Assembly: GCA_916048095.2 (NCBI GenBank)
Contig: OU696573.1
Span: forward strand, 8,712,306-8,776,305
Reading direction: 5' to 3'
Length of the DNA: 64,000 bases
DNA from: Sacculina carcini
Taxonomy: Eukaryota > Arthropoda > Thecostraca > Sacculinidae
Positions 33,722 through 46,700 of this stretch are shown here, in pieces (position 1 is the first letter of the stretch; each line of letters starts with the position of its first letter). A program made the position numbers and the translations under genes. The notes under the pieces are model-generated. The model did not search any database. It was not told where the DNA came from and saw only the letters and a list, made by a program, of their open reading frames with translations.

Positions 33722-35155
33722 ATGAATCGTCAAGGCACTTTCGCATATTCCGAGCCTTCAAGCTCGAAACGCAATCAAATACAGCCGCAGATAATTTGGC
33801 TGTCGGAAAAATCCAAGCCCGATGATCATGCACACCTTGATGATGCACCCGAGAAACCTTGTCTATGTACGAGCAATATTAAACGATCAGATGGATGGGT
33901 GAATATTAGTGGATTGGATATTATTTCCTCCAATAGTTTCTGCTTGGTTCGTCGACTGTTTTGGCTCATTACATTATCAGCGTCTGTATCATTTATGGTG
34001 TACAATCTCAGTATTTACTTTGGACGAATCGCAAACAACAAAGTTGAAAGGATATTTTCTCAAGAAGTGCTTCACCATATCGATATACACGACATATCCA
34101 TATGTCACAATACAAAGTACAAAAAGAGCATCGTAGAACTGATGGCTAAGATGAACACTACAATGATTCAATGGATCCGTAGGCCGGAATATTCGCTTCT
34201 GAACTGGCGGAGATACAATCTCGATGAGTTCACGGAAGCTGCCAAATACACTTGGAGTGACATGGTAGAGTCTTGTTCTATCGGAAGCCGTCCATGCATG
34301 GACGTTGGAACAGTCAGTGAGCCAGTGTTCACTCAATCCCTGGGTGCCTGCTCTACCTTTTCAACCAACTCCACCACGCACGAAGCATTTCTAATGGGTC
34401 AAATCAATATTATGTTCAAAGAGACAGAAGACCTCACCCCGATGGAACATTTAGGCTGGCACGCAGTCGTACATGCCGTAGGAGTGCCTATGAGCGACCT
34501 AGCCATTCTTTCCGGTGCTGCAAGGGTGATCTGGATTCCGGCCAACTCTTCAGTGTCCGTCAAAACAACAAGGCAAGTGTTCAACTACTTATCAGTGCCG
34601 AATATCAATGGTACATTTAGCTGTCAGCCTGATTTCACGGCAACAATGACCTCTTCTTGCTTGATTCAGTGTGAGTTGAGTGTGTACAACTACACGAGCA
34701 GCGTGTGTCATCTGCCGTGGTTACCGCTCCTCGCTGGACAACAGCCATGCCTTTCCTACGTAGATTTCTCGGCAGCTTCTCATCGAGACATGAATATGGG
34801 CTATAACTATCAAACACTATATGAATTTGCCTCACGTTGTAATTGTCCTCTGCCGTGCCGCTACGCCACCAACACGTTATCAACTCCCGAAAGACTCACG
34901 ATCAGAGAGTTGATGCATATCGCGCCGCAGCAGTTTCAGCCGAACGGAACGACCGGTCATCTGAACTTGTGGCTTCGTTCAGTGAGCGAAGTGATCACCG
35001 ATGTCTGGCCTTATTGTTGGCCACAGTTGTCGTCAGACTTGGGAGGTTGTGTCGGACTGATGATTGGAGGCTCAATACTGACATTCGTTGAGTTGTTCGA
35101 CTGGATCCTGTTCGGAATCATTGCCAAGTGGATCAAGCGAAAATGTTCTGGTTAA
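33722..35155 (+). CDS. DEG/ENaC-family cation channel subunit, gene 2
   Basis: The single coding exon encodes 477 residues from the first in-frame ATG (33722). The frame is open 21 codons further upstream but without an ATG. TM1 is at about residues 78-100 (LFWLITLSASVSFMVYNL), followed by IHDISICHNTKYKKS in place of the usual FPAVTIC block. The ectodomain shares cysteine positions with gene 1: DMVESCSIGSRPC (gene 1 DMVYKCSIEGYPC), CHLPWLPLLAGQQPC and CNCPLPCRY. TM2 at about 440-470 holds LSSDLGGCVGLMIGGSIL, with selectivity triplet GGS rather than GAS. It is clearly a tandem duplicate of gene 1, diverged enough for both copies to be old. Several N-x-S/T sites fit an extracellular loop. Confidence 0.93.
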   Translation: MNRQGTFAYSEPSSSKRNQIQPQIIWLSEKSKPDDHAHLDDAPEKPCLCTSNIKRSDGWVNISGLDIISSNSFCLVRRLFWLITLSASVSFMVYNLSIYFGRIANNKVERIFSQEVLHHIDIHDISICHNTKYKKSIVELMAKMNTTMIQWIRRPEYSLLNWRRYNLDEFTEAAKYTWSDMVESCSIGSRPCMDVGTVSEPVFTQSLGACSTFSTNSTTHEAFLMGQINIMFKETEDLTPMEHLGWHAVVHAVGVPMSDLAILSGAARVIWIPANSSVSVKTTRQVFNYLSVPNINGTFSCQPDFTATMTSSCLIQCELSVYNYTSSVCHLPWLPLLAGQQPCLSYVDFSAASHRDMNMGYNYQTLYEFASRCNCPLPCRYATNTLSTPERLTIRELMHIAPQQFQPNGTTGHLNLWLRSVSEVITDVWPYCWPQLSSDLGGCVGLMIGGSILTFVELFDWILFGIIAKWIKRKCSG

Positions 35156-35305
35156 ATGTACGGGCGTTTTCATAAATTCATGAATTCAGTGTTGTTGAAT
35201 TGAACGGGGACAATGTTATTTTTCGTTTGATTGCATGCGACAAACATGTATCAGTCATAATCAACTCTGTCATTTAGAAATATGAATATATGTGCTAGCA
35301 CGCGT

Positions 35306-35311
35306 AATAAA
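35306..35311 (+). terminator. Candidate polyadenylation signal of channel gene 2
   Basis: AATAAA lies 151 bp after the stop codon, a usual 3' UTR distance. Confidence 0.5.
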
Positions 35312-37398
35312 AGTTAACATGTTCGAAAATATACGTAATTGAGTTACATTCAACTTGTATAATTTTGCTGCAATTCGTGGTCGTTTTGGGTGTCATAGTT
35401 GCATTGACACATGTATTCTTGAACGTTCATGAATACATTGTTATCAGTGTTTTTCTCTGGTCCTAATATATTGCAAAAATAATTACTCTATGATTTGTTC
35501 AGTGGTGTTGTACCATAAGCATACTAACTCGAGTAATTTGGCAGAGCATATAACTTTGATTCATCAAATATTATTGGAGTATTTCAAATCAATTTATAAG
35601 CGTGCTACATATTTGTACTCGTTTAGTTCGTATTTTAATAAATGAGATAAATATTTAAATTAGGCTTACTCACTGAAAGGCTGCATTTTTACAACCTAAA
35701 ATTATCATTTTATTTGTCAATTGTTGTGAGTCGATGTATATTCAACTGCATTGAAAAGCCTCTAACTCGGACTCAGAATTTTTGCCTACGTACAATACTT
35801 ACCAGAAATTCATGTTTGAGATTATCTTTGCTTATGCTTAAAGTTATATTGTAACATATTATAACATTGAGAATCAAGGTGTTTGATTATTGAAAACTCC
35901 TGTTTCTACTGCTCATTTCTGGAAGTCAGTGAATGAATGAGAAATTTGAACTATGAATTGCTATATGATGTTCTATTCCACTTGTGGCCAGATACCTGAA
36001 ATGCATCGTTTTGGCCATGTCATGATATTCAGTCATCATGTAATTACACACTTTCCGAGTGTCATTTGTAATAATTTTCAGCGGCTACGGTTTTATTAGT
36101 AGTATTGCGCTAATGTCATATAACAGCATATCGTTTACCTTCGAAGAATCATGAATACCACAGAGACCAATCTGGGAACAAGTGGTGTAAAGGCTTGGAA
36201 ATTTCAGGCAGACTGGAGAAGGAACGACTGCCTCGCTCACCTAGGTGTATTAAATGTTCCTCAGTTAACAAGTATGCAGTGCCTATGAATTGGTTCCACA
36301 AATGTTTGAGCATTCTACCATCCTCGGACGTTTTTACACCAAGATACCAGCTTCCTAAGTCAAATGGGTATATTCGCAACTGAACGTACAAGCAAAGCGC
36401 TGTCGGCCTAAAAGCAGCCATTTGTTCGCTCAAGTGGGAACGTTAGTCTAATGTTGGCATGTCTAATGTTAGCAGCACGTGATCATTTGTCGGGGCAGCT
36501 TCTGAATCGGTGTTGCGTGCCACTTGTATTGCCAGCTTGCATCAACACTCACTGTCTCTGAGATATATGATAGCACTTTTGCACAACTTCATTTTTCTTG
36601 CGTTGTCTTTTCTGTTCTTTCTCATCTTTCTGCATCTCCCATGCGCTTCGCTTCTGTACCGCCTCGGTCCAATGATCCGCTGACAGCATTTGTTTCAGCG
36701 GAATGTGTTGTGGGCAGGCGATTCAGTTGAGAATGTTGTTTTTCGCAGACATATATATGCACGATTTATTAGTCCCAGTCACACTGCGGGCTCTCGACAC
36801 GGGACTTTTGCGAGTCCCTATACGGAACTTTTGCGTGGACAAACAGAACACTATTGTGTATCGCGTGCTGAAGAAAGAGGTGTTGATGGTCGATTGTGCG
36901 AATTGTCGATTGACAGAGGAAATTTCTGTGTGCCAATTGGCACGGCGGCCTTTGCCAAATGTGATTGCATCGTCTCTGATGCACTCAACTTCGTCCTCAC
37001 AAGGCACACACATAAATTACACCGCACCGCAGTTTGCTATGCCAAAGGAGTTCACATAGCCGTTTGACGTTATCTTCTCATTCACAATTCGCGATTCTCC
37101 ATTCTGCAGTGATTAAGATGAAACATATGCTCAGCTTAAGTAGGACGGTAATTATTAATATTTTTCAATATAATCGTAACGCCTCGAATACGTAACGCCG
37201 TAACGCCCGCCGGGAATCGGGTATGAATAGTGCAATTTTTATAACGTTTTAGATAAGCATTTACTCTCTGTTTGTTGTGCTCCATACGTTTTTCTCATGA
37301 AATATGCAAAATATATGAGCGTTCAATTGACATGTCGTAATTTGCTGCGTACTCGTGTACCCTCTGTGTCTGATGTGTCGTGAGAGGCCACTGGAAGC
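35312..37398. other. Intergenic spacer, no gene recognised
   Basis: AT-rich DNA. Several overlapping 95-125-codon frames at about 36150-37070 on both strands have no recognisable domain and no codon-bias or splice support, so they are not called. Confidence 0.5.
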
Positions 37399-37679
37399 AC
37401 TGGGAAATCCAGAGGGGGGCTTATTAGGGGCTTCAACCCCTCCCGAAATGTTTTTATCAACTCTTCATAATCAAGAGGTTCACTAAAAGACGTTACGAAA
37501 AAGATATCTGTATAATTTGTTGATATAAGCATTATCGCAAAGCATATTTGCACATTATTGTGTGTAAATGTATGTATATATCATTGAAAAATACCCCAAG
37601 TCATGACCTTCTCACGCTACTTAGTCACTCATGCATATTTCAGCCCCCCCAAAAAAATTGCAATCTGAATCCGGTACTG
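37399..37679. mobile_element. hAT-type MITE, second family, copy 2
   Basis: It runs from CACTGGGAAATCCAG to GAATCCGGTACTG with the family's internal blocks in order (GGGGCTTCAACCCC, CATAATCAAGAGGTTCACTA, CCCCAAGTCATGACCTTC, AAATTGCAATCTGAATCC). Flanking 8-mers agree poorly, so the duplication is eroded. Confidence 0.8.
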
Positions 37680-37979
37680 GCTCAAAGTGGAATTATTGTC
37701 TCATTCAACCATATCTTACTATAACCTTTTCTCCTCGGTTGTTGTGCATCACGCGGTATGATATAGGTTGCGGGTGGGCGGCTCAGAACAGCATCCTGCT
37801 ATTCTTACCAATTACAAAATAGCGAAGTAAATTTGCACTGTCGATGTAAATCATTATTGTATCATTGGATTTTGCTCGGTCATTCATGTAATATTTATAT
37901 ATAAATTTTTTGTTTAATGAAAGGACATCATAAATGTCAAGCATTTATTCATGGAGACAACGGCGTGTATATGTTTAAA

Positions 37980-38244
37980 CAGGGGTTCTTAACCAGGGGA
38001 TCGCACCCCTAGGGGTTTCGATCTTTGTTTCAAAGAGATGCAAAGATTTATGTGAAGAAAAAAAGACAATATGTGCATGAATGAACTTTAAGGAACTTTG
38101 AACTGTATGAAGGATTACTAACTGAAAGAAATTTTGTTATAACACAGTTTGTATATATATTTTTTCATATAGCCATTAAGAATGCAGGGCAACTGATTGC
38201 TGATTTGAAAAGGGTGTGAATATTTACAAGGTTAAGAACCACTG
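37980..38244. mobile_element. hAT MITE of Charlie-like end type
   Basis: CAGGGGTTCTTAACC at the left and GGTTAAGAACCACTG at the right form the inverted repeats. Flanks TGTTTAAA and TGTTTGAA are a 7/8 match to an 8-bp duplication. It is 265 bp with no coding content. Confidence 0.88.
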
Positions 38245-38463
38245 TGTTTGAAGTTTGGTGGAGAATATTCAACACCGTTGCAACAGCTTATGGATGATTT
38301 TTTTAAATTCGAGGAGGGGAAAATACAAAGAAACAGCGTTGTACAGAGGCACCAACCCAGGATAATTATCGCTCGTAGATTATGCAACAGCAGTATATAT
38401 CGGCGATTTACCGAAATTTTGCGGAATGTGGTTCATAGCAAAAAATGAAAAACAACACAAAGC

Positions 38464-38534
38464 GAAACTCCGGTAAATCCCCGTTATACGCGCCGATGCA
38501 ACACAAGTATGTAACGGGGATTTACCGGAGTTTC
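38464..38534. repeat. Perfect 23-bp inverted repeat (hairpin)
   Basis: GAAACTCCGGTAAATCCCCG plus TTA at 38464-38486 is exactly complementary to 38512-38534, with a 25-nt loop. Similarity continues outward through AAAACAAC on both sides. It could be a MITE core. Confidence 0.85.
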
Positions 38535-40379
38535 ACGTTGTTTTGTTTTTCTTTTTTGCTCTGAGCCACCTTCTGCAAAATGATCCATATCAAGCATTCG
38601 ATCATAATAAAAGCTTTATAAGCAATACATTGTTTCATTTTATTATCGTATTCATCTTGTCTGGCCCACGTGATGAAAGATATAAATTGAAAACTCGCTT
38701 GTCCTATAATGCATTAATATACCAGCAATAGGTGTTGACACAATTAACTTTCCTTTTTCAGTTATATTTCGCTTCACAGTAAATAATGAATTAGGTTAAA
38801 CCGGGGTATTTTTCTCCATAAATATTCATGAGCATGGTCGTGTTATTCAATGTTGCGTAAATGACCATTTGGCCCAGACATCGCTCTGCATATCTGGAGA
38901 GGTGTCATTGACGAAGTTTCAACATCGGGAACCGTCAAATCGGTTGTGCTAGTGGTTTACCCGGGCTGACATGACGTCTGTGCTCCGCTTTCTGTATGAA
39001 CAAACATCAGCTGTCTCGTAAAGTTCCAGCAATCAGTGGCAGCAGGCTGGTTGCCAACTAGCGCCTGAGTACGCTCGCGCCGTCCAAAATTAGCCGACAG
39101 GGCGTGGCTCGAACAGCAAGTTTGCAAGCTCGCAGGGCACGACCTGTGACTTCTAGGTCGTTGAGCGAGTCGTCGGCAGCTCTCAGCAATCTGTCGCCGA
39201 GTGTTTGTCGATCGCTCGTAACGGTGTGGCTGCCAAAGTGCGCAATTTTACAGGTCGCTGCGGTCACGGTACATTGTTAACTAGCAGGCAAGCTTTACGA
39301 CACGGTGACACTTAGGACCTAACAACACCAAGAACTATTTGCAATATCTACTGCTGGAATATTACTGCTTTTGCTGCTTTTGCAATTTGGCTTGTAAGGT
39401 CAATGTTTAAAGTTTCTTTTAATGCTCGTTTCGAAGTGTATCGATTATTATTATTACTATCATTATAATTACGGACGGGTGTCGTAAACATGTTAATGTA
39501 TTTGCTGTTTATGGACACAGCAAATGAATGTGTAACCTTTATTAGAAAATTCTTAATTTGGAAGGCATTGCTTCAATTGGAATATTATGTTAACATGTTT
39601 CAATTTTCGTTTCACTTTTACAGTTGCAATACAATGGGATTGGTAGAGACTTAATCGTCTCTATTTTCACCCATAATATGAGTCAAACTAGCGGATATAA
39701 TTGAGGTGCTGTATAATTGATCTGCCGTTGTTAGAATCAATACTTGAAATTTTTACCGTTTAAGTTTTATTTTCAAATACGAAATCTAATTGTGGTAAAT
39801 ATAACCTTGACTTCAGGTAATTCAAACAGACATCTCGAAGCGCAGCAAAATTCGTCTCCTACGAGTTTTCTCATTTGTATCATACAAGTTTCATCTCAAC
39901 CTCCCTTGCATATCATGTATGGTGTATCACTCGAAGCTTCGTAAAATGTTTGGTATTTTATTCGTGAAAACAGAACTATTTGACTGTAGGAATGTTGGGA
40001 AGGTATTTTTTGTTTCCCGGCAGGTTTTAATTCTTGTTGCACGCTACAGGCGCAGAAGACCGCAGATGTATGTTCTTAGTGCATGTCAATGTTTTTACAC
40101 TTTCTTGGAATACTGTGAATATGATGTCCTTGTTTGAAGTCCAGTTTTAATTCTCAATCTGTACTCTCCATAAGCTGTGACGGTTATTCTATAACATTTA
40201 CTCTTAGTTGATGTTACAATGTATATTTTTCTCCATAAAGACAATGCAACATCCACACTTGCTCAATATCAATTCCGTCAAACAATTTAAAAAGCATTAC
40301 AAATTGTGTACATCAAATTTAAAATAATCATGAATATATATCCTAGGCACCTCATCGAGTTGACAGATTGGGTCTAGTC
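38535..40379. other. Spacer upstream of the filamin exons
   Basis: No filamin repeat or CH-domain exon was recognised in any frame. A GC-rich patch at about 39055-39260 has no recognisable protein. The sequence is otherwise AT-rich. Confidence 0.45.
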
Positions 40380-40725
40380 CAGTGGTTCCCAACCTTCTTG
40401 TGATCGGGTACCACTCGGAAGTATTGTATAGTGGCCGCGTACCACCTGGTTGCAGTGAAACTCAGTTTGATTAGATTTCACGTTTCTATTTAATTGTACA
40501 AGTAGAAAAAAATCAAATGAAAACATATACAACTCAATGCGAGAACTGTATCTGTTTCTTCCGCACCAGCTGGTCAATGCGGGGCATTACTTTGCTCACA
40601 ACACATTGGTACATCAAATATTTTGTAGAGTAAATATAACAATATTGTGCATGGCTCCAGAAGTGTTCACGTACCACCTGGAAGGTACCAGTAATAGTAC
40701 GCGTACGACGGGCTGGGAAACACTG
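40380..40725. mobile_element. hAT MITE, CAGTGGTTCCCAACC type
   Basis: It runs from CAGTGGTTCCCAACCTTC to GGCTGGGAAACACTG, with flanks GTCTAGTC and GGCTAGTT (6/8). An internal GTACCAC...ACCTGG block is repeated in inverted position. It lies about 70 bp upstream of the first recognised filamin exon. Confidence 0.82.
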
Positions 40726-40796
40726 GGCTAGTTATTCATAACTACATACATACTATGACATTACACATTATACCTGATGAATCTAATTCGACGCAG

Positions 40797-43700
40797 ACGT
40801 GGGCAATGAGTGAGGATTCAACTCAAGTGGAAGACAATAAGGATGGGACGGTCGTGTTCAAGTACGCTCCCAAACAAGACGGACTGCATGAAGTCATCAT
40901 CAAATACAATGGAGAAAACGTCAAAGGTGCACACACACACAAACACATACACACACACACAAACACATACACACACACATACATACACACATACGTACAC
41001 ACACATTCACACATTAATCAAAAACACTATCGCATCTGATTTTTTATCTACTGAAAATGGTCATTAATCTCGCTGGACATATTTCACTTGTTGGAAATTT
41101 AACTTTTTTACAACCATTGTGAACACGCTTGGCAAACGTAGAGTTATTGTGCATGCAGACACACCGCTCAAATTCAACGTGGACTCCAATGATGACGGCT
41201 ACATGACAGCCTACGGCAAGGGGCTGGTTCAGGGAATATCTGGCGAGCTCTCCAATTTCACCGTTTCCAGCAAGAACGCTAAAAAAGGTTCGAACGGAAA
41301 ACTAAACAAACGTTGTTTCAACCGATTCAACTTTAAAAACAGTAGAGTTAGTAACTAGCAAATATAATGGATGTGGTCAGTGGCTTAGCGCAGGGGTGCG
41401 GCAGGGGCGGTCCACCTTTGGCGACACATTTTAGAGGACTACACAAGAGCTGCTGAAGACGTTGAATTATCGTTATATCTCAATCTGATTTAATCTGAAA
41501 TCAAATAAAATCGAATCTCATTTGAATATACTATCTCAAATTTGATGTTATAATCTCCAATACCTAAGAAATGAGTGGAGGCACATGGATTTAAACCAAA
41601 GTATTCTTCTATTAGGTGACTGAAAGCATGCAGTATAAGGTGATCGTCTTGTCAGGTTTATCAACATATGAAATAGCTAATTCCTTTACATTATGAAATA
41701 GTTTATTCCCTTACAGTCAAGTTGAAGCGCACAGTTTCTTGCGTCTAAGTGACCCGCAAGTAATAATAGTTGAGGAGCGGTAAAAAAATGTACCGCCCCG
41801 GGCGGCAGATTGCCTAGCTACGCCACTGCGTGCGATTTTCAAACGATCAATCTCAACACACGCGTATTCTCATGGAAAGAGACCATGGAGTTCGCATTCC
41901 CAAAAATAATTCCAGAAGTATGTTTCTTCCTTTTGTTCAGTATCACATCAATATTTGCTTTTCTTGCTACCTCTAGTTCTTTCTTTTCGGTTTGACTAAA
42001 CTTTATGTCAGCTGTTTTATTTTCGATTGCGTTGTATATAGCTTTCATATGGACGAACTGCATATTTGTCTTATATTTGTCATATTTGAACCCCATGTAA
42101 AATGCACTTTGCTCCTCTACACGATTTGTGCGCTATACCAAATGCATGGTGTTATTGTTATTTATTTATCAAATATTCAATTTAAATCGATCAAGCATGG
42201 TAATTTCTCAAGTGCATCACAAACGGTAGTCCAGTTTAATCGCAATAACTAGACTCAATCTACACTGCTTGCTTGCATCAAAATGCAATTCTGAATGAGC
42301 ATTTGAAAGTCAACGAATATCGAAAGAAATGGCAGCGTTTCACACTTCTTTGCACAAACCAGGTCAGATATCTGTCGATATTGACGGTCCGAGCAAGACG
42401 GACGCCAAGGTGCACCAGTGCAAGGACGGAAGCACCTCGGTATCGTATCTGCCGACATCACCGGGGGTCTACCAAGTGCACGTGAAACACGCACAAAAAC
42501 CAATCAAAGGAAGTCCATTCAGCGTGAAAATCACAGGTCGGTTATGACATTTTTCAGCAACAAAGTTAGCTTGATTCTTCTCATTTCTCAAGCGCCTACA
42601 TTATTTTCTTTTATGTATGTGTATGTATACATATGTATTTTCTTTTATGGGAACGAATGCAGAAATTAAATGTCGTCATTATAATTAGTTTGAACAACTG
42701 TACATGTAAACATTCCGTACAGGTGAGGGCCGCAAGAGGAATCAAATCTCGCTCGGAGCGCAGTCAGAGGTGCCGCTTCCTGGCAAGGTCGATGTGAAGG
42801 ACATCAAAGTGCTCAATGCACTCATTACTGCCCCGTCGGGACTGGAAGAGCCCTGCTTTCTGAAAAAATTGGCAAATGATCACTTAGGTGAGCCGCTACT
42901 GAATGTACTATATGCGCTGCGATAACTACAATCACCAACAAACTTGCCAATTTTATCTAGTTTTATGTGTATGTGTGCAAGTGATCGCATGATGTATGCA
43001 ATTATCATGTATGCCCAATTATATTTAAAAAAAGAACATGCACACGTTGAAGTATAGCGTATGTCATAATAAGAGCAGTTTCAGTTAGTATATGCTCAAA
43101 AATTCACTGTAATACACATGTGTATACCAAGGGTGTAAATTTGTGTCGAGGCTCCGGAGGGGGATGACAACCATCATGTATTAGTGTTCAAAGTTGACTC
43201 AGTTGGTCAATTGCATGTAATCCTTAAGCATTTTATTCTCCTTCAATTATGACTCATATACCTCAATGAAGAGTACATTGCATATAATTGCATACACACA
43301 CATATTTGACGTTCATTGGTACTTTTTGCTTTGCTGATTTTTATGAGAATATACCCGAAGAAATGTGCTCAGCAGAATTCTCGGGAGATATAATTGCATA
43401 CTCATACCCCAGCCAAATTATCGGGGGTATATATGCCCCCATATTCCCAGGATATACGCCCATGGTGTATATGTCTTCCCCCATACATGTCCACTTTTGT
43501 GTCACAGGAATTACTTTCACGCCTAGAGAAATAGGCCAACACACGGTTTCGGTGAGGAAGAAGGGCTCAGATATCACTGGCTCACCTTTCAAAATATCGG
43601 TCAACGCCAAAGAAGTGGGAGACAGCAATAAGGTGAAGGTGTCGGGCCAAGCTCTGAAGGAGGGCGTGACTCACAAGGACAACAACATCCTTGTTGATCT

Positions 43701-46700
43701 CAAGGATGCTGGTGAGTACAAAACGCTCAGCACAAGCTTCCCCGGGGCAAATGTTGGCTCTCATTTGATGAACAATTGTGTAGTCGAAGTTCCCATGGAG
43801 GTGCTCTGTACGACAGCTAATAATGTGGAAGAAGGCACACTAGCAATAAACTGAATGCAAACACATATCAACCTGTTGCTTGGCATGTCAATTGTACGAG
43901 AGCCATTTGGCACTGGGCACATGGTGAACAATGAACGGAATCCCAGAAGATTGTATTTATTGTCCGTCCACACACATGCGTGCGTGTGTTCGTTGAGTTT
44001 GTCACTTTTCGGCTAGTATTTTTCTTTTCTTTTTCCGACTCATAAATATTTAGCGACGTAAGCAGAACTAACGTTTCAACTGACGCCTGCTATCTCACCT
44101 TCAAGACAGATTTTTTCTCACAAAACAGATGTTTGCTGAAGGAAAAGTTTTACACATGCATATTAATTTTTAATTCCACGTAATTTTGCAAGATACCATG
44201 CATCATACGAATATAATCCAACCTAGGAAAATAATTATAAGAAAACAAAAATTAAGTTCATACGTTTCACATTCAAATTACGCGTAGTCAGTTCGCTGCC
44301 TGCCTCTGAAGAGTCATATGTGGAAGTAAGAAAATGTTCTAGTTAGCGAGCACGTGTTTAATGGTGTTAAAATGTAACTGTGCAATGAAATACAATGTAC
44401 GTGATCACATGAATTGCTGCTTGCTTTGCGGTAGTAAAGATACCCGAGAATATGGAGGTCGCACGCATACTTTCTCACATGACACTGGCCGATCCAGGGG
44501 GCTCAGGGGGCTGAAGCCCCCTCCCCCAAATTGTTTCTATCAACTCCTCATAACCACGAAATTCACTAAACAAGGCCAAGAAAGATATTTTTGTATAATT
44601 TGTTAGCATTATCGCAAAGACGTTGCATAGTGATGCATGTACATGATTGTCCGCCTCGTAGCCGAGTGGCTAAGACGCACGCCCTGTGCACGAAAGGTCC
44701 CGTGGTTCGATTCCCTGGTGAGGTGAAACGGTTGGGCTCGTTTCTTAAAGGTATAGCCCAGTTGCCGCAGGGCGGTTTTCGTGTGCGCGCAGCCGTGCAG
44801 TTTCTGTGCTGGTCGTGATTATGATAACCCGTGTGTGTGGCGGCCGGACCTGCGGTGTCAGCCGGGGCCGTGAGGCTTTGCCCACGCAAAATTACACTCG
44901 AACATAACCTTCTCCACTGATGTGTTCAAATGCGTAATTATAATAAATGATAATAATATAATTATAATACATAACTGATCGCCCCCAGCACCCCCAAAAA
45001 TTAATTCAGACCCTCCCAAAATTGCACTCTGAATCCACCACTGTCATATGATATTGATGTGGTATTTAAATATTATTAATTCTAACTATTATCCGCATGT
45101 TTTCAGGATTCGGTGGACTATCACTATCCATTGAGGGACCAAGCAAGGCAGAGTTGAAATGCAACGACAAGGGAGATGGAAAGTCGGAGATATCTTACAA
45201 GCCATATGAGCCGGGATTTTACATAATCAATCTCAAATTCGCTGATCATCACGTCAAAGGCTCACCCTTCACATCCAAGGTTTGCTCTCGAACACTCGCC
45301 ACGTTTGATAACAGCAAGGACACACACAATCAGTGGCGTAGCTAGGATATATGCCGCCCGAGGCGGTACATTCCCCCATGCATGCCTGCGAGTCACAACT
45401 TTAAGGGAATTAGCAAGTTCATATATCGATATGACTGGAAAGACGAAGCCCTTATAATAGTACATACTTCCACTCACCTAATCGGATATAAAAACGATGG
45501 AATCTAATTGTGGTCTAAATTTCGCGTTTGAGAGTTTATAGTAAGTTGAACAATACTATTTTGTGGAAATGGCTATATTGCCGATTGTTTGATTGTCACT
45601 TGTTGCAAGATCATCATCATCATATATTTCATGCTTGATTTAAATATACTTTTGTTCACCTAATTCACGAAATGAACAGTTAGAACGTTTTGTTAGGTTA
45701 CAGGCGAAGGATCCAACATGCAGGTGGAACGAATCAAGCGGCACCGACCGGCCATTGAGCCTGTTAATGTCGGCTCCAAGTGTCAGTTAACCTTCAAGTT
45801 GGACGGAGTGTCAGCCCTGGAGCTGAGTGCATCTGTGACCACACCCGGTGGAGTCACCGATGATGCCACCATCACAGAAGTCGGAGGATACCATGCAGTC
45901 AATTTCAAGGCAAAGGAAGCCGGTGTGTACATGGTGTCTGCTCGCTATCGTGACGTGCATATTCCGGGATCGCCATTTCCGTACACAGTTGGAACTATCA
46001 AGGTGAACAGTCACAACTGTGGCACATTATGGGAATATAGCATATACTAACCTCACAAGCACCACACCGTGTTACAACTCCATCTTCAATTTGCATCTCA
46101 GTTTTGCGACAACCTGAAGCGGAGTGTCATTCTATGCATTTTTACAATCAATTCCAGTATTGTTTTGTTGTGCGGTTGTTGTTTTCACTGTGAAATGAGT
46201 CAAGGACTAACCTTTTCGTGAATATAGGATGAATGTCACTGTTTGCAGAGTGGAGGATCACACAAGGTACATGCCGGAGGACCCGGTCTGGAGCGCGGTG
46301 AGCAAGATCAGAAGAACGGCTTCAACATATGGACGCGCGAGGCAGGACCGGGAGAGTTGGCAGTGAGTGTTGAAGGTCCTAGTAAGGCGGAGATTGACTT
46401 CATCGAACGACCGGATGGAGCATCGTTTGTGGAATACGTAGTCAAGGAACAAGGTAAGAAAAGGTATAGAAACCCGTAAGAATATTATGGTCCCAAGAAA
46501 ATGAACACAGAATATGTTGATAACGGTTACCGATAACTAAAACTTGTGACTTTTAGATAATATCATGTTTTCAAATTAATCGTCAAGAATACACGTAAAT
46601 GATTGATAAGATAGTTTTTGTCACATGACTTTCAAATTTGAGATAAGAATAAACTTGACTACATCAAGATTTACTTTCGCTCAATATGACGAACCACTGT

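Noticed and set aside
36149..37067. Cluster of 95-125-codon frames on both strands between the channel genes and filamin
   Set aside because: Mutually overlapping, without recognisable motifs or consistent exon structure.
41839..42096. Lys-rich 85-codon minus-strand frame inside a filamin intron
   Set aside because: Looks protein-like in composition but matches no family I know, and AT-rich DNA easily gives such frames; a database search would be needed to revive it.
44649..44725. tRNA gene with Ser/Leu-type A-box
   Set aside because: Same head plus body and tail recur at 3835-4124 with a target duplication, so this is a SINE.
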